Shown here in pieces: positions 60,422 through 64,000 of a DNA stretch of 64,000 bases (its first letter is position 1; the number at the start of each line of letters is the position of its first letter). Location of the stretch: contig NZ_CP042856.1 of NCBI RefSeq assembly GCF_008001035.1, positions 1,798,001-1,862,000 on the forward strand, given 5' to 3'. The notes under the pieces were generated by a model that ran no database searches, had not been told where the DNA came from, and worked only from the letters and a program-made list of their open reading frames with translations. The position numbers and the translations under genes are program-made. This DNA is from Salinibacterium sp. dk2585 (lineage in GTDB: Bacteria; Actinomycetota; Actinomycetes; Actinomycetales; Microbacteriaceae).

Positions 60422-61030
60422 ATGGCCAACGAGCACTACTTCTCCGCAGAACCGGAGAGTGAGCTCAAACTACGCCCGCTGACTGTGAACCTCGCGGGGT
60501 TGCCCCGCACACTCACGACCGCAGGTGGAGTGTTTAGTCCCGATCGCATCGACGTTGGGACCCAGGTGCTTCTTGCCAATACTCCCCCTCCGCCGCCGGG
60601 AGGACACCTGCTGGATCTTGGCAGCGGTTGGGGCCCGATCGCCCTCACGATGGCGCTCGAATCACCTCACGCAACCGTCTGGGCAGTCGACGTGAACGAG
60701 CGTGCGCTCGACCTCGTGCGCCGAAATGCCGAGACCCTCGGCCTGTCGAATGTGAACGCAGTGCTGCCCCAGGATGTTCCCGACGACGTGACCTTCATGG
60801 GCATCCGCTCGAACCCGCCCATCAGGGTGGGCAAGAACGTGCTCCACGACATGCTGCTGCACTGGCTGCCGCGGCTCGAGGCGGCAGCCGACGCCTGGCT
60901 CGTCGTGCAGAAGAATCTCGGTTCCGACTCTCTGCAGCGCTGGATGGAAGGCGCACTGCCCACGGGATTCGCCGTCACCAGGGCGGCCACAAACAAGGGC
61001 TTCCGCGTACTCCGCGTTCGCCGACGCTGA
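60422..61030 (+). CDS. Class I SAM-dependent methyltransferase (RsmC-like)
   Basis: The 202-residue enzyme has the SAM motif I LLDLGSGWGPIALTMA, motif II VWAVDVNERALDLVRRNA and the catalytic-type SNPPIR (NPP[FY/I]) of N2-guanine/adenine methyltransferases. It begins MANEHYFSAEPESELKLRPL, close to the RsmC C-domain (16S m2G1207). The specific RNA target is not shown. The substitution of Ile for the usual aromatic in NPP(F/Y) is a point to note. Confidence 0.85.
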   Translation: MANEHYFSAEPESELKLRPLTVNLAGLPRTLTTAGGVFSPDRIDVGTQVLLANTPPPPPGGHLLDLGSGWGPIALTMALESPHATVWAVDVNERALDLVRRNAETLGLSNVNAVLPQDVPDDVTFMGIRSNPPIRVGKNVLHDMLLHWLPRLEAAADAWLVVQKNLGSDSLQRWMEGALPTGFAVTRAATNKGFRVLRVRRR

Positions 61031-61035
61031 CGGCG

Positions 61036-61911
61036 TCAGACGCTGAGGTCTCCCTCGAAGACCAGCACCGCTGGACCACTCAGCGAGACGTGCTCGCCGT
61101 CCTCAGCCGCCCACATCCGCACGCCGAGTGACCCACCCGGCACGTCAACGCGCCAGTGGTCTGGAGCGCCGGCGCCCGCCCAGTGACGCGTTGCAAGCGC
61201 AGCCGCCGCGGCACCCGTGCCGCAGGAGAGGGTCTCGCCGCTCCCACGCTCGTGCACCCGCATCGTGATGTGCCCTATGCCATCCACGACGAGCGGGTCG
61301 TGCGGTACGACGAACTCGACGTTCGCCCCATCCGGCGCCTCGGGTTCCAGGACGGGCGGGACAGAAAGATCTGCGGCATCCAGCTCGTCCTTCGATGACA
61401 ACGCCACGACGACATGCGGGTTGCCGACATTGATGCCGAGGCCGGGACGCGCGACGGGCACGCCTGCCGTGCGGACGAGGGGATCGGAACCGTCGAGGCG
61501 CCAGCGGCCGAGGTCGACCTGGAAGCCGCGCTGGTTGCGCTGGAGGTCGCGCACTCCAGCCCGCGTGCCAACCGTCAGCGTGTCATTGCGTCCAAGCTCG
61601 ACGAGACCGTTTGCCGTGAGGTACTCCGCGAAGACACGGATGCCGTTGCCACACATCTCCGACGGTGAACCATCCGCATTGTGGTAGTCCATGAACCACT
61701 CGGCAGCGTCATCCTCAGCGAGGGCAGCCGCCCCCTCCGGAAGCTTGGACGAGCGGACCGCCCGGATCACGCCGTCGCCACCCACGCCGAAGCGTCGGTC
61801 GGCGATCGCGGCGAGCTGTTCGGGGCTCAGCTCGATCGTGCCGTCTGGGTCGGCGAACAGCACGAAGTCATTGCCCGTGCCGTGCCCCTTGGTGAAATGG
61901 ATCTCAGGCAT
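61036..61911 (-). CDS. dapF: Diaminopimelate epimerase
   Basis: DapF makes meso-DAP for peptidoglycan and lysine. The 291-residue protein has both catalytic cysteines: [13 protein letters not shown] and [15 protein letters not shown]. It begins [24 protein letters not shown], which fixes ATG 61911; this overlaps the miaA stop by 8 bases. It converges on the methyltransferase with 5 bases between stops. Confidence 0.96.
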   Translation of the reverse strand: MPEIHFTKGHGTGNDFVLFADPDGTIELSPEQLAAIADRRFGVGGDGVIRAVRSSKLPEGAAALAEDDAAEWFMDYHNADGSPSEMCGNGIRVFAEYLTANGLVELGRNDTLTVGTRAGVRDLQRNQRGFQVDLGRWRLDGSDPLVRTAGVPVARPGLGINVGNPHVVVALSSKDELDAADLSVPPVLEPEAPDGANVEFVVPHDPLVVDGIGHITMRVHERGSGETLSCGTGAAAAALATRHWAGAGAPDHWRVDVPGGSLGVRMWAAEDGEHVSLSGPAVLVFEGDLSV

Positions 61912-62863
61912 TGTCCAAGGATACGTGCGCGGTTGTGCCGGCCAGTGCGCGGACAGCCGCGGCATCGGCCCTCTCCGGGTTGTCGTGCTCGAGCCACAGC
62001 GCCGAACGATAGCGGCGGAACCAGCCCACCTGCCGCCGTGCGTAGCGTCGGGTGAGCGCCTGAGTCTGCTCGATCGCGGCCTCACGGGAAAGCTCGCCCC
62101 GCAGTTGGGCGATCGCCTGCGCGTAGCCGATTGCGCGCTGTGCCGTGACGCCGCGCTCGATTCCCGCGGCCATGAGCGACTCGACCTCATCGAGCATGCC
62201 GGAGCGCCACATGCCTTCCACACGGGCATCGAGTCGCTGCACGAGCACGTCGCGCGGCGCCGTGAGGCCCAGGATGCGCGTGTCGGGCCACCAGGGAGCG
62301 TCCTCCGGGAGGCCCGCGCCGAAAGGCTCCCCCGTGATCTCGATCACCTCGAGGGCCCTCACGATGCGTCGACCATTGTGCGGCCCGATCGACTTTGCCG
62401 CGTCGGGGTCGCGCTCCTGCAGCCGTCGGAACAGCGCACCGGGGCCGGCCGCCTCAAGCTCGACCTCGAGGCGCTCGCGCACGCTGGCATCCGTGCCAGG
62501 AAACCGGAAGTCGAAGAGCACCGAGGAGATGTAGAGTCCCGAGCCTCCCACGAGAATCGGCGTCGCGCCTCGCTCCGCGATCTCCGTCACGGCCGCGCGT
62601 GCCTGCTCCTGGAAGGCGGCGACACTCGCCTCCTCGTCGACGTCGAGCACGTCGAACATGTGATGCGGGACACCTCGACGCTCCCCTAGGGGAATCTTCG
62701 CCGTGCCGATGTCCATGCCGCGGTAGAGCTGCATGGCGTCGCCGTTGACGATCTCGGCCGAACCCCCGGCATCCGCGATCCGTTCGGCCACCTCCAGCGA
62801 GAGTTCGCTCTTGCCTGTGCCGGTCGCACCGACGATCGCGATCAGGGGCGGCTGCTCGGCCAC
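61904..62863 (-). CDS. miaA: tRNA dimethylallyltransferase
   Basis: MiaA adds the isopentenyl group to A37 of tRNAs. The 319-residue protein has the P-loop [37 protein letters not shown] and [18 protein letters not shown], with the C-terminal RRQVGWFRR tRNA-binding region. The start is GTG 62863, 6 bases after the miaB stop. MiaB then methylthiolates the same base, so the two genes form a pathway. Confidence 0.96.
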   Translation of the reverse strand: MAEQPPLIAIVGATGTGKSELSLEVAERIADAGGSAEIVNGDAMQLYRGMDIGTAKIPLGERRGVPHHMFDVLDVDEEASVAAFQEQARAAVTEIAERGATPILVGGSGLYISSVLFDFRFPGTDASVRERLEVELEAAGPGALFRRLQERDPDAAKSIGPHNGRRIVRALEVIEITGEPFGAGLPEDAPWWPDTRILGLTAPRDVLVQRLDARVEGMWRSGMLDEVESLMAAGIERGVTAQRAIGYAQAIAQLRGELSREAAIEQTQALTRRYARRQVGWFRRYRSALWLEHDNPERADAAAVRALAGTTAHVSLDNA

Positions 62864-62868
62864 AGTGC

Positions 62869-64000
62869 TCAGCGCTCTCCGTCAGCCGAGTCGTAGATCG
62901 GCACGGTCGCCACGCGGAGCGACGGCAGGCCAAGCGAGACCCGCCCCGGCGTGCTCGTGCCCGAGGCCGCCGACGCGGGCACGCCGCACGAAGCCGCCTC
63001 GGCACGGTCCCACGCATCGCCGGAACGGGTGCGTCGGATGCTCGGGGCTGTTCCCGCCGCGGCATCCGCAATGAGGTAGAAGGGCTTGGCGTCGCTCACG
63101 ACGACCGTCACGATGTCACCGGGGCGCGGCGTCGGCGAGTCCTGGGGCAGCGCGAAGTGCACGAGACGGCTGTCCTCGGCGCGACCGGAGAGCCGGTGCG
63201 TCTGCGCGTCCTTCGTGCCCTCGGCCGAGACCATGACGTTGACCGTGGTGCCGACGAGCTTCTGGTTCTCCTCCCAGGAGATGCGGTCCTGCAGCTCGAC
63301 AAGCCGCTCGTAGCGCTCCTGCACGACAGCCTTGGGCACCTGGTCGGGCATAGTGGCCGCGGGCGTGCCAGGCCGGATTGAATACTGGAAGGTGAATGCA
63401 GAGGCGAAGCGCGCCTGCTGGACCACGCGAAGCGTCTCCTGGAAGTCCTCCTCTGTCTCCCCCGGGAAGCCCACGATGATGTCGGTCGAGATCGCGGCGT
63501 GCGGGATGCGATCACGCACGCGGTCGAGGATGCCGAGGAAGCGCTCCGAGCGGTAGCTGCGACGCATCGCCTTGAGGACGCGGTCGGAGCCCGATTGGAG
63601 GGGCATGTGGAGCTGTGGCATGACGTTGGGCGTCTCCGCCATGGCGTGGATCACGTCGTCAGTGAATGCGGCAGGATGCGGACTCGTGAAGCGCACGCGC
63701 TCGAGCCCGTCGATCTCCCCCGTCGCACGAAGGAGCTTACTGAAGGCCTGCCGGTCGCCGAACTCGACGCCGTAGGAGTTGACGTTCTGGCCGAGCAGCG
63801 TGACCTCGATCGCGCCGTCGTCCACGAGCGCCTGTACCTCAGCGAGGATGTCGCCGGGACGGCGATCCTTCTCCTTACCGCGCAGCGCCGGCACGATGCA
63901 GAAGGTGCAGGTGTTGTTGCAGCCGACGGAGATGGAGACCCAGCCGCTGTGGGTCGATTCACGCCGCGTCGGGAGCGTCGAGGGGAACACCTCGAGCGAC
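62869..64000 (-). CDS. miaB: tRNA-2-methylthio-N6-dimethylallyladenosine synthase, 5' part beyond window
   Basis: This is the C-terminal part, about 377 residues, of MiaB. It has the radical-SAM cluster motif [25 protein letters not shown] (CxxxCxxC), [20 protein letters not shown]-type [20 protein letters not shown], and the C-terminal TRAM domain ([15 protein letters not shown]...[10 protein letters not shown]). An extra C-terminal tail of about 65 residues after the TRAM domain is present. The N-terminal MTTase domain with the second Fe-S site lies outside the window. Confidence 0.95.
   Translation of the reverse strand, partial: SLEVFPSTLPTRRESTHSGWVSISVGCNNTCTFCIVPALRGKEKDRRPGDILAEVQALVDDGAIEVTLLGQNVNSYGVEFGDRQAFSKLLRATGEIDGLERVRFTSPHPAAFTDDVIHAMAETPNVMPQLHMPLQSGSDRVLKAMRRSYRSERFLGILDRVRDRIPHAAISTDIIVGFPGETEEDFQETLRVVQQARFASAFTFQYSIRPGTPAATMPDQVPKAVVQERYERLVELQDRISWEENQKLVGTTVNVMVSAEGTKDAQTHRLSGRAEDSRLVHFALPQDSPTPRPGDIVTVVVSDAKPFYLIADAAAGTAPSIRRTRSGDAWDRAEAASCGVPASAASGTSTPGRVSLGLPSLRVATVPIYDSADGER

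Overview
The window is chromosomal DNA from a high-GC actinobacterium, most likely of the family Microbacteriaceae. Evidence for this is the S16–KH–RimM / TrmD–L19–LepB–RnhB–DUF2469–YraN–YifB gene neighbourhood, a mycothiol-type DinB enzyme, two F420-type luciferase-like oxidoreductases, a gluABCD transporter, a PriA-type HisA, actinobacterial SOS boxes, frequent GTG/TTG starts, and many genes that start 6-8 bases after a TANNNT -10 hexamer with no Shine-Dalgarno sequence. Family assignment is inference from gene content; no similarity search was run.

Layout. (1) 1-2640: the end of a lower-GC prophage or phage-derived element (capsid-like protein, Cys/His HGG protein, two small hypotheticals), joined to yifB/comM exactly behind the Walker B coding sequence, so yifB is truncated. 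(2) 2641-22648: the rpsP-ffh-type housekeeping neighbourhood (yraN, LCP ligase, DUF2469, rnhB, lepB, rplS, trmD, rimM, khpA, rpsP, ffh). It is interrupted by a nitrite-assimilation block (sirB-like, nirD, nirB, cobA, hemD-wHTH; 10178-16043) lying exactly between trmD and rimM, and by two LLM oxidoreductases, a mannosyltransferase-like GT4 and a mycothiol enzyme. (3) 22838-28760: one complete rRNA operon on the minus strand (16S-23S-5S, no spacer tRNA) with promoter/leader and a strong terminator. (4) 28787-34737: a Pro/Ala-rich membrane protein, tyrS, a MacB/FtsX-type ABC pair and a 3-methyladenine glycosylase. (5) 34737-41587: a tightly overlapped argC-J-B-D-F-H operon preceded by a short Arg-rich open reading frame with a mutually exclusive hairpin system, then pheST. 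(6) 45211-50947: gluABCD amino-acid uptake, an rRNA 2'-O-methyltransferase, and infC-rpmI-rplT with an AUC start. (7) 50963-55456: DUF1844, SseB, and hisC-B-H-A. (8) 55491-64000: an SOS-type divergent LysM/lexA pair, an ABC-2 exporter, hflX and a divergent methyltransferase, then dapF-miaA-miaB, with miaB cut by the window end.

The most interesting signals are the candidate arginine leader peptide/attenuator upstream of argC (7 Arg of 26 residues, tandem Arg codons lying in an RNA segment that competes for the same partner as a segment after the stop codon), the phage insertion in yifB, the GlnR-like boxes between the divergent nirD and nirB, the nitrite block that separates trmD from rimM and appears to have left trmD with its own leaderless promoter, and the two SOS boxes that flank a divergent LysM/lexA pair.
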